Of a stretch of DNA of 64,000 nucleotides, positions 50,779-60,872 are shown one piece after another (the stretch's first letter is position 1; every line of letters begins with the position of its first letter). The translations under genes were made by a program, and so were the position numbers. Origin of the DNA: Polynucleobacter sp. AP-Kaivos-20-H2 (GTDB lineage: Bacteria; Pseudomonadota; Gammaproteobacteria; Burkholderiales; Burkholderiaceae); assembly GCF_018882215.1 (NCBI RefSeq), contig NZ_JACVOX010000002.1, positions 496,001 through 560,000 of the forward strand, in the 5' to 3' direction. The notes beneath the pieces are model-generated. The model saw nothing but the letters and a program-made list of their open reading frames with translations. It was not told the DNA's origin and did not search any database.

Positions 50779-53745
50779 TTATTGACATGCTTCACATTCT
50801 TCGAAACCAGCATCGCCTGGGCGCATTGTGCAAACTGGGCCATCAGCTTCTTGTGCGGCTGCCGCATCTGTACCATTTACGCCACCACCGCTAGAAACCG
50901 AGTTCAACTGACCACTAGCAACGGTTGATTTCTCAACGTGAGTTGCAGCCATTGTGCGGAGGTAATAAGTGGTTTTCAAGCCACGTAACCAAGCCAACTT
51001 ATAGGTGTCATCCAATTTCTTACCGGAAGCGCCACCCATGTAGATGTTGAGTGACTGAGCTTGGTCGATCCATTTCTGACGACGTGAAGCAGCTTCAACC
51101 AGCCAGCTTGGCTCAACTTCAAAAGCAGTTGCATACAAATCACGTAAATCTTGTGGAATGCGGTCGATTTTGGACAAAGTGCCGTCAAAGTACTTCAAGT
51201 CAGCAATCATCACTTCATCCCAAAGACCGCGATCTTTCAAATCACGAACCAAGTACTCATTTACCACTGTGAATTCGCCTGAAAGGTTGGATTTCACGAA
51301 CAAGTTTTGGAATGTAGGCTCAATACAAGCTGAAACACCAATGATGTTTGAAATCGTTGCTGTTGGGGCAATCGCTACGCAATTAGAGTTGCGCATACCG
51401 TGTTGCTTGATGCTTGCACGTAAACCGCTCCAATCCATAGTAGAAGAGTTATCCACCTCAACATAACCACCGCGCTCAGCCGCCAACATGGCTACTGAAT
51501 CCTGCGGAAGAATGCCACGATCCCACAAAGAACCCTTATAGGTGCTGTAAACGCCGCGCTCAGCTGCCAATTCATTTGATGCTTGGTATGCGTAGTAGCA
51601 AACCGCTTCCATTGAAGAGTCAGCAAACTTCACAGCCTCATCGCTAGCATAAGGAATACGCTGCATATGTAAGCAATCCTGGAAGCCCATGATGCCCATG
51701 CCCACTGGACGGTGCTTCAAGTTGGAGTTACGCGCTTTAGCTACTGCGTAGTAGTTGATATCAATCACGTTATCCAACATACGCATTGCAGTACGAACGG
51801 TTCTTTGGAGCTTCTCGTGATCCAAAATCATCTTGCCGTTGGCATCTGTAGTCATGTGAGCAGTTAAGTTCACAGAACCCAAGTTACAAACCGCAATCTC
51901 AGTCTCGTTTGTATTGAGGGTAATCTCAGTACAGAGGTTAGATGAGTGAACTACGCCAATGTGCTGTTGTGGGCTACGGATATTGCAAGGATCTTTGAAA
52001 GTAATCCATGGGTGACCTGTTTCAAACAACATACCGAGCATCTTGCGCCACAATTGCTGCGCTGGAATACGACGGAATGGCTTCAATTCACCACGATCTG
52101 CTTTTTGTTCATAGGCAACATAAGCCTCTTCAAATGCTCTGCCGAATTTGTCATGCAAATCTGGAGTATTTGATGGTGAGAACAACGTCCAATCGCCACC
52201 TTCCATTACACGTTTCATGAACAAATCGGGGATCCAGTTTGAGGTATTCATATCGTGGGTACGACGACGGTCGTCACCAGTGTTCTTACGTAACTCCAAG
52301 AACTCTTCGATATCTAAGTGCCATGTTTCTAAGTAGGCACATACCGCACCTTTACGCTTACCACCTTGGTTCACAGCAACTGCAGTGTCGTTCACCACTT
52401 TCAAGAATGGCACAACACCTTGTGATTTACCGTTAGTTCCTTTGATATGGCTTCCCAACGCACGAACATTAGTCCAGTCATTACCCAAACCACCAGCAAA
52501 CTTAGACAGCAACGCATTTTCTTTCAATGCTTCGTAAATTCCATCCAAATCATCATCCACTGTCGTCAAGTAGCAGCTAGAGAGCTGTGGGCGAGTTGTT
52601 GCTGAGTTGAACAATGTTGGTGTGCTGGACATGAAATCAAATGTAGACAGGATTTCATAGAACTCGATTGCACGACGTTCGCGATCCATCTCATTCAAAG
52701 ACAAGCCCATTGCAACGCGCATAAAGAAAGCCTGTGGCATTTCAATACGGCGCTCTTCAATATGCAAGAAATAGCGGTCATACAAAGTTTGCAAGCCAAG
52801 GTAGTTGAACTGCAAGTCACGGCTGGCATTCAAGGCTGCAGCCAGGCGTGGCAAGTCAAACTCACGCATGCGTGGGTCCAGCAACTCAGCAGAGATACCT
52901 TCATTGATGTACTTCGCAAAGTAAGTGCTGTATTCAGCTTGTGTATCACCTTGCAATACTTCCTTGCCAAAGATTTCTTTACGAATCACGTGCATCAAGA
53001 TGCGTGCTGTTACTTGGCTGTAGGCCGGATCTTTTTCAATCAAAGTACGGGAAGCCAAAATAGCAGAGTCATATACCTGCGCCATTGGTACGCCGTCGTA
53101 CAAGTTCTTGATAGTCTCAGTAATGATTGGAGTAGCGTCAATATGAGTACCCAAACCTTCACAGGCTGCCTCAATTACAGTACGCAAAGCGGCCATATCA
53201 AGCCACTTCTCAACACCGTTGTCAGTTACCTTGATGCCAGACTCGCCAGCTTGATTTGCGTTCTGTGCTTCTTGGGAAACTTCTTGCTGAGCGGCGCGCT
53301 CTTGATTGCGCTTTTCACGATAGAGAACGTAAGCACGAGCAACGTTGTGCTCGCCACTTCGCATCAAAGCCAATTCAACTTGGTCTTGAATATCTTCAAT
53401 ATGGAAGGTTCCACCGTTTGGACGACTACGCAACAACGCTCGCACAACAGAGTGAGTCAACTGCTCTACCTGTTCACGAACACGTGCTGATGCAGCACCT
53501 TGTCCACCATTAACCGCTAAAAATGCCTTCGTTACTGCAATCGCAATTTTGGATGGCTCAAATGCTACAACTGAGCCATTACGGCGAATAATTTTGTAAT
53601 CAGACAATTGAGTTGCCTGAGTGCCACCAACACCACCAGCCATAAAGCTGGCAGAAGGAGCTTGGTTTACCGCCCCTGCAGGACTCATTCCTGGATTATT
53701 CGCTCCAGCTGCTTGGCCTGCTGTCTGTGGATTAGCGTATGTCAT
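50779..53745 (-). CDS. nrdA: Ribonucleotide reductase class Ia, alpha (catalytic) subunit
   Basis: The 988-residue enzyme reduces ribonucleoside diphosphates to deoxy forms. An N-terminal Gly/Ala-rich leader of about 45 residues precedes an ATP-cone domain (DYKIIRRNGSVVAFEPSKIA). The barrel has PQLSSCYLTTVDDDLDG, SNLCTEITLNTNETEIAVCN (Asn, Cys and Glu of the active site) and APTATISNIIGVSACIEP. The C-terminal ECEACQ gives the redox-shuttle Cys pair. The ATP cone allows dATP feedback. It is larger than E. coli NrdA (761) because of the leader and inserts. AGGAG lies 5 bp before the ATG. Two NrdR boxes lie upstream. Confidence 0.97.
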   Translation of the reverse strand: MTYANPQTAGQAAGANNPGMSPAGAVNQAPSASFMAGGVGGTQATQLSDYKIIRRNGSVVAFEPSKIAIAVTKAFLAVNGGQGAASARVREQVEQLTHSVVRALLRSRPNGGTFHIEDIQDQVELALMRSGEHNVARAYVLYREKRNQERAAQQEVSQEAQNANQAGESGIKVTDNGVEKWLDMAALRTVIEAACEGLGTHIDATPIITETIKNLYDGVPMAQVYDSAILASRTLIEKDPAYSQVTARILMHVIRKEIFGKEVLQGDTQAEYSTYFAKYINEGISAELLDPRMREFDLPRLAAALNASRDLQFNYLGLQTLYDRYFLHIEERRIEMPQAFFMRVAMGLSLNEMDRERRAIEFYEILSTFDFMSSTPTLFNSATTRPQLSSCYLTTVDDDLDGIYEALKENALLSKFAGGLGNDWTNVRALGSHIKGTNGKSQGVVPFLKVVNDTAVAVNQGGKRKGAVCAYLETWHLDIEEFLELRKNTGDDRRRTHDMNTSNWIPDLFMKRVMEGGDWTLFSPSNTPDLHDKFGRAFEEAYVAYEQKADRGELKPFRRIPAQQLWRKMLGMLFETGHPWITFKDPCNIRSPQQHIGVVHSSNLCTEITLNTNETEIAVCNLGSVNLTAHMTTDANGKMILDHEKLQRTVRTAMRMLDNVIDINYYAVAKARNSNLKHRPVGMGIMGFQDCLHMQRIPYASDEAVKFADSSMEAVCYYAYQASNELAAERGVYSTYKGSLWDRGILPQDSVAMLAAERGGYVEVDNSSTMDWSGLRASIKQHGMRNSNCVAIAPTATISNIIGVSACIEPTFQNLFVKSNLSGEFTVVNEYLVRDLKDRGLWDEVMIADLKYFDGTLSKIDRIPQDLRDLYATAFEVEPSWLVEAASRRQKWIDQAQSLNIYMGGASGKKLDDTYKLAWLRGLKTTYYLRTMAATHVEKSTVASGQLNSVSSGGGVNGTDAAAAQEADGPVCTMRPGDAGFEECEACQ

Positions 53746-53816
53746 GTTGCTCCTGCGTATATATAGTTATTTGGACAAAATATTGTTAAAAAACAATGGG
53801 GTATTGCTAGATTCAA

Positions 53817-53832
53817 ACACTACATCTAGTGT
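53817..53832. promoter_or_regulatory. NrdR box 1 upstream of nrdA
   Basis: ACACTACATCTAGTGT is a near-perfect palindrome of the NrdR-box type (consensus close to ACACTATATATAGTGT). It lies 72 bp upstream of the nrdA ATG and 31 bp from a second, weaker box, the spacing expected for cooperative NrdR binding. Confidence 0.85.
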
Positions 53833-53847
53833 CTTGAAGCGGATTAG

Positions 53848-53863
53848 GCACTAAGTATAGGGA
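53848..53863. promoter_or_regulatory. NrdR box 2 upstream of nrdA
   Basis: GCACTAAGTATAGGGA matches the CACTA....TAG core of the NrdR box and starts exactly 31 bp from box 1. It overlaps the candidate -10 of the nrdA promoter, so bound NrdR would block RNA polymerase when dATP is high. Confidence 0.75.
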
Positions 53864-53882
53864 AATATTTGATAATTGGTAA
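53854..53882 (-). promoter_or_regulatory. Candidate sigma70 promoter of nrdAB
   Basis: On the minus strand TTACCA (53877-53882) and TATACT (53854-53859) are 17 bp apart. The -10 matches five of six consensus bases and lies within NrdR box 2. Transcription would start near 53847, leaving a leader of about 100 bases. The remaining gap to the ampD gene (53883-54017) is AT-rich with no gene seen. Confidence 0.65.
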
Positions 53883-54017
53883 GCTATTTATGACAAATAT
53901 TTATTAGTACTTTTACTAAGTTTTCCACTTATTTTGGGGTGATTTTGGTGTGGGATTTTTAGCCCGTTTTAGATAAAGGCTAAAAAAGTAAGCGTACGCT
54001 CACATACAAAAGGAAGA

Positions 54018-54836
54018 CTATCGAGGACTTAGACCAAAAGGTAGTCGTTCAGAAGGAATGCTTGTCTCTTTTTGGAACTTTTTCCAGTCAAAATAAATTC
54101 CAGGATCTGTTTTGCGATCAGGTGCAATGTCGCTGTGTCCAGCAAATTGCAAATGAGGATATGTGACTGCCAATTTCTGAATGAGATTTACCAAGACTTG
54201 ATACTGAGTATCTTCAAATGGCGAATCTCCATCCCCCTCTACCTCAATACCAATCGAAAAGTCATTGCACTTTTCCCTGCCAAAAAATGATGAAACACCA
54301 GCGTGCCAAGCCTTGTTCTGTGTAGAGACAAACTGGATTAACTCTCCAGAGCGGGCAATCAAGAAATGGCTGGATACCTTTTGGTCAGCAATCTCTGCAA
54401 AATAAGGATGCGCATTTGAGTCCAGCTTATTTTGGAAAAAATCCACAATATGCTGACTAGACGATTGATTTCTAAACTCGCCTGGCGGAAGACTGATGTG
54501 ATGAATCACCACTAGATCGGGGATAACACTTTCTGGTCTAAAGTCTTGGTTAGGTGAAATTCTCCAGCGCGCATCACCGACCCAACCTTGCGAATCCAAA
54601 GTCTGGAGATGTTCTTTTGAGCAATAAAAACGGTCGTCATAAGTTAAGGCTTCTGACTTGGGTAGGTGCACTTTGCAGCACTGACATTGAACCATCACTT
54701 CAGGTGTAGCCGGCTTCTCAGCCTTATTTTTATTGGGCTCAGAGGTATGCCCTACATTCGTTGCGGCCTGCTTCTTGCTCTTAATCCAGAGGTAAAAAAG
54801 TCCAGCACCTGCAAATAATAAAAGCCACTTAAACAA
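54018..54836 (-). CDS. ampD: Membrane-anchored AmpD amidase with PP0621-type zinc ribbon
   Basis: The 272-residue fusion starts with a membrane helix (about 4-18) followed by KSKK. A polar linker and a zinc ribbon follow: Cys51, Cys54, then Cys72 and His76, with HLPKSEALTYDDRFYC matching PP0621-type proteins. From about residue 85 comes an AmpD amidase (Amidase_2): VIHHISLPPGEF with zinc ligand His112, KAWHAGVSSFFG and GHSDIAPDRKTDPG with ligands His234 and Asp244. AmpD cleaves 1,6-anhydroMurNAc from recycled muropeptides and keeps AmpC inducers low. In relatives the two parts are usually separate adjacent genes. Charge distribution places the amidase in the cytoplasm. Confidence 0.88.
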   Translation of the reverse strand: MFKWLLLFAGAGLFYLWIKSKKQAATNVGHTSEPNKNKAEKPATPEVMVQCQCCKVHLPKSEALTYDDRFYCSKEHLQTLDSQGWVGDARWRISPNQDFRPESVIPDLVVIHHISLPPGEFRNQSSSQHIVDFFQNKLDSNAHPYFAEIADQKVSSHFLIARSGELIQFVSTQNKAWHAGVSSFFGREKCNDFSIGIEVEGDGDSPFEDTQYQVLVNLIQKLAVTYPHLQFAGHSDIAPDRKTDPGIYFDWKKFQKETSIPSERLPFGLSPR

Positions 54837-54839
54837 AGC

Positions 54840-55688
54840 TTAAGCTCTCTGAAGGATGACTTCAACTACAAAGCGACTACCGACATATGCAAGCAATAAG
54901 GCGGTGTAAGCGCTCAATACCCAGCGAATAGCAGCCCTGCCACGCAATCCAACTCGCCAACGTGCTATCAATAGACCTGCAAATAAAAACCAAGAGATCA
55001 AAGCAAAAATCGTTTTGTGATCAAACACTAGAGGTTTACCAAACAAGGTTTGCGAGAACAGTAATCCGGAGAAAACAGTCAAGCTAAGCAATCCAAAACC
55101 AACGTAAAGCAAATTAAATAGGATACTTTCCATAGTCATTAAGGGTGGAAGTTCTTCCAGCCAATGCGCAAAACGACTGTTAGGAATAATGGCCAACTGA
55201 CGATGCAAAGCACGATCTTGTACGCTCATCAGCATGGCATGCATTGCCGCTAAACTCAGCAACCCCACCGCGACCGTTGCAACAACAAAATGGCCTTTAA
55301 ACCAAGGATCTGCAACAGCCTTGGGAGAAATTAAGATACCTGGGAAAACACTGGGAAGAAACGCGCAAATCATTGCAAACATTAATGCCATCCAACGCAA
55401 GCTGGAAATGGGTAAAAACCAAGACTGAAACCAATAAAAAGCCAAGCCAACCCACGCAATTAAGGACAAATCTTGTGCAAACCCAAATACAAAGCCTTGT
55501 GGGGTGAATACGGAATCATGAAGTTGCGCCCCATGAATCACCAAAATTACAAAAATTGCAGCTTGCACCAAAGTGCCAGACACCCCAGACTCAACGCCGC
55601 TCTTGGCTTTGAAGCTCAAAATGAGTAAAAGCGCTAAATAAAGTGCGGAAGGAAGCCATCCGTAACTTGAGTAACCTAAAATATCCAT
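54840..55688 (-). CDS. ypjD: CcsA/YpjD-type inner membrane protein
   Basis: The 282-residue protein has seven to eight predicted membrane helices. It shows FVVATVAVGLLSLAAMHAML and a later AGLLIARWRVGLRGRAAIRW segment resembling the CcsA/HemX cytochrome c assembly family. In betaproteobacteria YpjD commonly faces ffh across a short gap, as here. Its function is not known; in E. coli it has been tied loosely to envelope or heme-related roles. It ends 3 bp before the ampD fusion gene, so they are probably one operon. Confidence 0.85.
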   Translation of the reverse strand: MDILGYSSYGWLPSALYLALLLILSFKAKSGVESGVSGTLVQAAIFVILVIHGAQLHDSVFTPQGFVFGFAQDLSLIAWVGLAFYWFQSWFLPISSLRWMALMFAMICAFLPSVFPGILISPKAVADPWFKGHFVVATVAVGLLSLAAMHAMLMSVQDRALHRQLAIIPNSRFAHWLEELPPLMTMESILFNLLYVGFGLLSLTVFSGLLFSQTLFGKPLVFDHKTIFALISWFLFAGLLIARWRVGLRGRAAIRWVLSAYTALLLAYVGSRFVVEVILQRA

Positions 55689-55708
55689 GTGGAAAGTCTA
55701 ATCGATAA

Positions 55709-57091
55709 ATGCTAGAAAACCTCACCGACCGTCTATCTCGCGTTGTTAAAACAATGCGGGGCCAAGCCCGCCTCACCGAAACCAATACAGCAGAAATGCT
55801 ACGGGAAATCCGTTTAGCCCTATTGGAAGCTGACGTAGCGCTACCGGTAGTCAAGTCTTTACTGGAACAAATTAAATTTAAAGCCCTTGGCGAGGAAGTG
55901 GTTGGAAGCCTCAGTCCTGGACAAGCTCTGGTTGGCGTAGTTCAACGTGAACTCGCCCAAGTCATGATGGGTGACACCAATCAAAGCGGCGAACTCAATC
56001 TTGCTACCCAACCTCCTGCAGTCATCTTGATGGCCGGCCTACAAGGTGCGGGTAAAACGACATCCGTTGGCAAACTCGCCAAGTGGTTGCAAGAGAAAAA
56101 GAAAAAGAAGGTTCTGACTGTTTCTTGTGACGTCTATCGTCCAGCTGCGATTGAGCAATTAGAAACTGTTACTAAGCAGGTTGGTGCTGAGTTTTTCCCG
56201 AGCGACATTAGTCAAAAGCCAAATGACATTGCTGTAGCTGCTCTGGATTGGGCACGTCGTCATTACTTTGATGTGGTAATTGTGGATACCGCAGGACGTC
56301 TTGGCATTGATGAAGCTCTGATGCAAGAAATCAAAACTTTGCATGCCAACCTCAATCCAATCGAAACCTTGTTCGTAGTTGACGCCATGCTTGGTCAAGA
56401 CGCGGTCAATACTGCTAAAGCCTTCCATGAAGCGCTCCCACTCACCGGCGTGATCCTAACGAAGCTAGATGGTGACTCTCGCGGTGGCGCGGCACTTTCA
56501 GTACGTCAAGTAACCGGTGTACCACTCAAATTTATCGGTGTCGCCGAGAAGATGGATGGTCTAGAGGCATTTGATGCTGAACGCATGGCCAATCGCATTC
56601 TGGGCATGGGCGATATTCTGGCTCTAGTTGAGCAAGCCCAGCAACACGTTGACGTTGCCAAAGCAGAAAAATTAGCTAGCAAGATTTCTAAAGGTGGTTT
56701 TGATCTAGAAGATTTTCGAGATCAACTCATGCAAATGCAAAAGATGGGTGGCATGGCTAGCCTGATGGACAAGTTACCCAGCCAAGTTGCCCAAGCGGCC
56801 TCCAAAGCAAATCTCAGTAATGCAGATAAACAAACTACGCGTATGCGCGGCATTATTGATAGCATGACTCCTCGCGAGCGCAGAAAGCCTGAATTACTGA
56901 AAGCCAGTCGTAAGCGTCGCATTGCTGCCGGCTCCGGCGTAGAAGTGCAAGAGGTCAATCGTCTGCTAGCTCAGTTCGAGCAAATGCAAACCATGATGAA
57001 GCAATTCAAGGGTGGAAAAATGGCGCGCACCATGGCCACCATGGCTGCAAAAGGAGCCGCCAAGGGTATTGGCGGGCTCTTTAAGAAATAA
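55709..57091 (+). CDS. ffh: Signal recognition particle protein Ffh
   Basis: The 460-residue SRP54-type GTPase binds 4.5S RNA and signal sequences and delivers ribosomes to FtsY. The N domain starts MLENLTDRLSRVVKTMRGQA. The G domain has GLQGAGKTT (110-118), DTAGRLGIDEALMQEI and TKLDGDSRGGAALS. The M domain has methionine-rich helices (QMQKMGGMASLMDKLP), MTPRERRKPELL and RKRRIAAGSG, the RNA-binding segment. Length fits. It is divergent from ypjD and convergent with proS, whose stop abuts it. Confidence 0.98.
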   Translation: MLENLTDRLSRVVKTMRGQARLTETNTAEMLREIRLALLEADVALPVVKSLLEQIKFKALGEEVVGSLSPGQALVGVVQRELAQVMMGDTNQSGELNLATQPPAVILMAGLQGAGKTTSVGKLAKWLQEKKKKKVLTVSCDVYRPAAIEQLETVTKQVGAEFFPSDISQKPNDIAVAALDWARRHYFDVVIVDTAGRLGIDEALMQEIKTLHANLNPIETLFVVDAMLGQDAVNTAKAFHEALPLTGVILTKLDGDSRGGAALSVRQVTGVPLKFIGVAEKMDGLEAFDAERMANRILGMGDILALVEQAQQHVDVAKAEKLASKISKGGFDLEDFRDQLMQMQKMGGMASLMDKLPSQVAQAASKANLSNADKQTTRMRGIIDSMTPRERRKPELLKASRKRRIAAGSGVEVQEVNRLLAQFEQMQTMMKQFKGGKMARTMATMAAKGAAKGIGGLFKK

Positions 57092-58834
57092 TTAATTAAC
57101 TAAGCTCTTTGCTGCTTGAACTGCAGCAAGCACTTTTGCTTTGATGTCATTTAGTGGGATGTTCTGGGACTCTGCATCAGTCCGACCCTTAAATTCCACT
57201 TGAGAATCTGCCAAGCCGCGATCGCCAATCACTACGCGGAATGGCGCCCCAATCAACTCCCAGTCAGCAAACATCGCGCCTGGACGCTCATTTCGGTCAT
57301 CCAGGATCACATCAATTCCAGCCGCTAAGAGCTCATCGTGCAACTGATCGCATGCGGCTTTAACTGCTTCTGATTTCTCGTAACCCATTGGGCAAATGAC
57401 CACCTCGAATGGCGCCATTGAGATTGGCCAGATAATGCCTTTCTCGTCATGCCCCTGCTCAATGGCAGCACCAAGCAAACGAGTAACACCAATCCCGTAA
57501 CAACCCATCACCATTGGCTGAGCTTTGCCCTGTTGATCTAAGTAAGTGCAACCCATTGCTTCTGAATAACGAGTGCCCAATTGAAATACGTGCCCGACTT
57601 CAATACCGCGGCAAATATCCACAACCCCTTTGCCATCCGGTGAGGGATCACCTATCACCGCGTTACGAATATCCAGCACCAAAGGCTCAGGCAAATCACG
57701 ACCCCAGTTCACGCCAGTCAAGTGATACCCAGCATCGTTAGCGCCACAGACAAAGTCAGCCATATTGGCAACGGTGCGATCAGCAACAACAGCCACTTCA
57801 GTGCTTACCCCAACAGGACCTAAATAACCTGCTGGCGCATTGCAAGCTTGTTTGATTTCTGCTTCAGTAGCAAAGCGTGATTCTGCCATGCCAGGAATCT
57901 TGGTCGCCTTCACTTCATTAAGCTCGTGGTCGCCACGCACTAGCAACATAAATAGTTTGGCCGGACCTTTTTCTTGATCAGCAGCAAACAATAATGACTT
58001 CACTGTGTTCTCAAGAGGAATATTTAAGAACTTCGCTACCTCTGCGCAATTTGTCTTGTCAGGCGTTGGCACTTTGGCCATCGCAGCAGCTGCAGCGGGA
58101 CGTGTGGCAAGTAAAGCCAAAGACTCGGCCGCCTCTAAATTAGCTGCGTAGTCAGAGCTAGGGCAATACACAATCGCATCCTCACCAGTATCGGCAATCA
58201 CGTGAAACTCTTGACTACCAGAGCCCCCAATGGCGCCATTGTCTGCGGTTACTGCACGGAACTGCAGACCCATACGCTTAAAGATGCGGGTGTAAGCATC
58301 AAACATCATTTGATAAGACTTCTTGAGACCCTCAACATCGCGATCAAATGAGTAAGCATCTTTCATGCTGAATTCGCGACCACGCATGATGCCAAAACGA
58401 GGGCGACGCTCATCGCGGAATTTTGTTTGAATTTGATAGAAGTTCACTGGCAATTGCTTGTAACTCTTAATCTCATTGCGAGCCAAATCAGTGATCACCT
58501 CTTCAGAAGTTGGCTGAATCAAAAAATCACGATCATGGCGATCTTTGATGCGCAGCAACTCTGGACCCATCTTTTCCCAACGACCAGTCTCTTGCCACAA
58601 TTCAGCAGGCTGAATTATTGGCATGAGCAATTCAATTGCGCCAGCACGATTCATTTCTTCGCGAATGATGTTTTCTACTTTGCGAATCACCTTCAAACCC
58701 AGCGGCAAATAGTTGTAAATGCCTGCGCTGAGCTTACGAATTAAACCTGCACGCACCATAAGTTTGTGCGAAACCACCTCAGCGTCGGAGGGGGCTTCTT
58801 TTAGCGTGGCGAGAAATGATTGTGAGGCTTTCAT
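57092..58834 (-). CDS. proS: Prolyl-tRNA synthetase (bacterial type with editing insert)
   Basis: The 580-residue class II synthetase has motif 1-3 regions: [41 protein letters not shown] and [18 protein letters not shown]. The middle insert (about 235-410) is the YbaK-like editing domain with [14 protein letters not shown]. The C-terminal anticodon domain has [21 protein letters not shown]. Length matches E. coli ProS (572). It is divergent from rppH. Confidence 0.98.
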   Translation of the reverse strand: MKASQSFLATLKEAPSDAEVVSHKLMVRAGLIRKLSAGIYNYLPLGLKVIRKVENIIREEMNRAGAIELLMPIIQPAELWQETGRWEKMGPELLRIKDRHDRDFLIQPTSEEVITDLARNEIKSYKQLPVNFYQIQTKFRDERRPRFGIMRGREFSMKDAYSFDRDVEGLKKSYQMMFDAYTRIFKRMGLQFRAVTADNGAIGGSGSQEFHVIADTGEDAIVYCPSSDYAANLEAAESLALLATRPAAAAAMAKVPTPDKTNCAEVAKFLNIPLENTVKSLLFAADQEKGPAKLFMLLVRGDHELNEVKATKIPGMAESRFATEAEIKQACNAPAGYLGPVGVSTEVAVVADRTVANMADFVCGANDAGYHLTGVNWGRDLPEPLVLDIRNAVIGDPSPDGKGVVDICRGIEVGHVFQLGTRYSEAMGCTYLDQQGKAQPMVMGCYGIGVTRLLGAAIEQGHDEKGIIWPISMAPFEVVICPMGYEKSEAVKAACDQLHDELLAAGIDVILDDRNERPGAMFADWELIGAPFRVVIGDRGLADSQVEFKGRTDAESQNIPLNDIKAKVLAAVQAAKSLVN

Positions 58835-58882
58835 GTATGGATATAATCAAATCGTTGATTTTAAAGGATTTGAGGCACGATC

Positions 58883-59482
58883 ATGCTTGACCGTGAAGGG
58901 TATCGCCCGAATGTCGGCATTGTCCTCCTCAACAGCCGTAACGAGGTTTTCTGGGGAAAACGCGTTGGGCAGCATTCGTGGCAGTTCCCGCAGGGCGGGA
59001 TTCAGCATGGTGAAAGCCCTGAACAGGCTATGTACCGCGAATTGCAAGAGGAGGTTGGCTTACTGCCGGAGCATGTCCAAATTATTGGACGCACTAGGGA
59101 TTGGCTTCGCTACGACGTCCCTGAGGAATACTTGCGCCGTCAACACGCCACTCGGGTCCATAGGGCAGCATACCGCGGTCAAAAACAAATTTGGTTTCTC
59201 TTGCGCCTAGTAGGCCTAGATAGCGATATCCAATTACGCGCTTCAGAACACCCTGAATTCGATGCTTGGCGCTGGGTCCCCTTCTGGATTCAATTAGATG
59301 CCGTCATTGGCTTTAAGCGTGAAGTTTATCAACTAGCGCTTTCAGAATTAGCGCGTTTCCTATCCCGTGGCATGCGCATGCAGCAACTCGCCTGGGGATC
59401 CCCTCTTGATTTAATTCAGTCTTTTTACGGTGGCCCTCACGAACATCCGAAAGACGACAACCCAAACGATCAATCCACATGA
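58883..59482 (+). CDS. rppH: RNA pyrophosphohydrolase
   Basis: The 199-residue Nudix enzyme removes pyrophosphate from mRNA 5' ends and so triggers decay. The Nudix box runs from residue 38 to 60 and contains [19 protein letters not shown]. The N-terminal [18 protein letters not shown] and [18 protein letters not shown] are RppH-specific. A C-terminal stretch after about 165 is family-variable. Its stop overlaps the next gene by 4 bp (ATGA). Confidence 0.96.
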   Translation: MLDREGYRPNVGIVLLNSRNEVFWGKRVGQHSWQFPQGGIQHGESPEQAMYRELQEEVGLLPEHVQIIGRTRDWLRYDVPEEYLRRQHATRVHRAAYRGQKQIWFLLRLVGLDSDIQLRASEHPEFDAWRWVPFWIQLDAVIGFKREVYQLALSELARFLSRGMRMQQLAWGSPLDLIQSFYGGPHEHPKDDNPNDQST

Positions 59483-60042
59483 CTATTTCTTTAAAGCGCT
59501 TCTATCTCTCATGCAGTACCGCAATCCTCGGCCTTGCATTATCTGCATGCGGTGGAGACGCCCTTATTAGTGGTGTAGATCCTTTTGCGCCCATGGTGTT
59601 TAAAGAAGGTACAACCGCCATGCCCCTGAACCCACCAAACCAATCTACCTTGGTGCCCTTTTACGTTTCTCAACGCACTATCTTTAAATTTGCAGTGGAT
59701 ACTGACTCAATATTGATTGGCGCAGATGGTATCACTCGATATATTGTTGTTATTAGCAGCCCCAGTGGAAGTCAACAAACTCAATATGAGGGTATTCGCT
59801 GCGATTCTTTTCAGTGGCGTCTTTATGGCAATCTAGAGAGCGGTGTTTGGAAAGAAAATCCTTTAGGTAGCTGGAAAAATATTCAAAGCGATATACCTAA
59901 TCGCTATCAGGCTTCGTTAGCTCAAGGCGCTTTTTGCAACTTTAGCAATCAAGAAAAGAACATCAAAACCATTTTGCATTCTCTCAATCCGAATGGCTTT
60001 ATTGGCGGGCAAAAGCCAACGAATTCAAACGGTATTCAATAA
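59479..60042 (+). CDS. CNP1-like family lipoprotein
   Basis: The 187-residue protein has a signal peptide ([10 protein letters not shown]) with a lipobox Cys at position 24. A domain follows with [38 protein letters not shown] and WRLYGN, resembling CNP1-like proteins of betaproteobacteria. The function is unknown; an outer membrane or periplasmic location is likely. It is coupled to rppH by a 4-bp overlap, an association seen in this order. Confidence 0.78.
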   Translation: MTISLKRFYLSCSTAILGLALSACGGDALISGVDPFAPMVFKEGTTAMPLNPPNQSTLVPFYVSQRTIFKFAVDTDSILIGADGITRYIVVISSPSGSQQTQYEGIRCDSFQWRLYGNLESGVWKENPLGSWKNIQSDIPNRYQASLAQGAFCNFSNQEKNIKTILHSLNPNGFIGGQKPTNSNGIQ

Positions 60043-60068
60043 AAATTTGAAGTCTGCGTAACTGGCGC

Positions 60069-60851
60069 TTACTGAGCGCTCAAGTGGGTACCTATTTTCT
60101 CGCCTGCCATTAAGCGGGTAAGCACATGGGGTTCGCGCCCAGAGGCAATCACTGTTGCTGCGCCAGTTTGCACTGCAATCTTTGCTGCCAGCACCTTAGT
60201 CAACATGCCGCCCTTACTGAGCTCACTAGCAGCGCCGCCTGCCATTTTTTCTAAAGCAGGATCTCCCGCAATAGCATCCGCAAGCAAGGTGGCATTTGGA
60301 TTTTGACGTGGATCCGCAGTAAATAGGCCGCCTTGATCAGTCAAAATCACCAAAAGATCTGCATGAATTAAATTGGTTACTAAAGCAGCAAGACTATCGT
60401 TGTCGCCAAACTTAATTTCATCAGTTACTACAGTGTCATTCTCATTGATGATGGGAACTACACCCAATTTCAATAAAGTATCGAGGGTAGCTCTAGCATT
60501 GGCATTACGCTCAGAATCGGCCAAGTCTGCGTTGGTTAGCAAGACCTGAGCACTGCGAAGATTGAAACGCGCAAAACAACTTTCATAAACCTGAACCAAG
60601 CCCATCTGACCAACTGCAGCAGCGGCTTGCAGTTGATGAATTTCTTGTGGACGCTTAGTCCAACCCAGACGCTGCATACCTTCAGCAATAGCACCTGAGC
60701 TCACCATCAATACCTCATGACCCGCCTTTAATAGCCCAACCATTTGCTCAGCCCACATCGCAATCGCAGCGTGATCCAAGCCTTCACCATTATTGGTGAC
60801 TAGGCTAGATCCCACTTTGACAACAATCCGTTGAGTTTTTTTAGTATTCAT
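60069..60851 (-). CDS. proB: Glutamate 5-kinase without PUA domain
   Basis: The 260-residue amino acid kinase starts proline synthesis by phosphorylating glutamate. It shows [73 protein letters not shown] and [17 protein letters not shown]. It ends at GTHLSAQ, where longer homologues (about 367 residues) continue into an RNA-binding-like PUA domain. The stop is followed after 26 bp by the convergent CNP1-like gene, so no PUA remnant can exist. It is 21 bp after obgE. Confidence 0.95.
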   Translation of the reverse strand: MNTKKTQRIVVKVGSSLVTNNGEGLDHAAIAMWAEQMVGLLKAGHEVLMVSSGAIAEGMQRLGWTKRPQEIHQLQAAAAVGQMGLVQVYESCFARFNLRSAQVLLTNADLADSERNANARATLDTLLKLGVVPIINENDTVVTDEIKFGDNDSLAALVTNLIHADLLVILTDQGGLFTADPRQNPNATLLADAIAGDPALEKMAGGAASELSKGGMLTKVLAAKIAVQTGAATVIASGREPHVLTRLMAGEKIGTHLSAQ

Positions 60852-60872
60852 AGCAAAAGGCGAGTGAAATAT

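Noticed and set aside
52762..53490. 242-codon open frame on the plus strand, antisense to nrdA
   Set aside because: It is a shadow of the nrdA coding frame, has no family signature, and the minus frame is an unmistakable ribonucleotide reductase.
53956..53986. Inverted repeat TTTTTAGCC/GGCTAAAAA as a terminator
   Set aside because: On both strands the stem is followed by A, not T, and only four pairs are G/C, so it does not have intrinsic terminator form.
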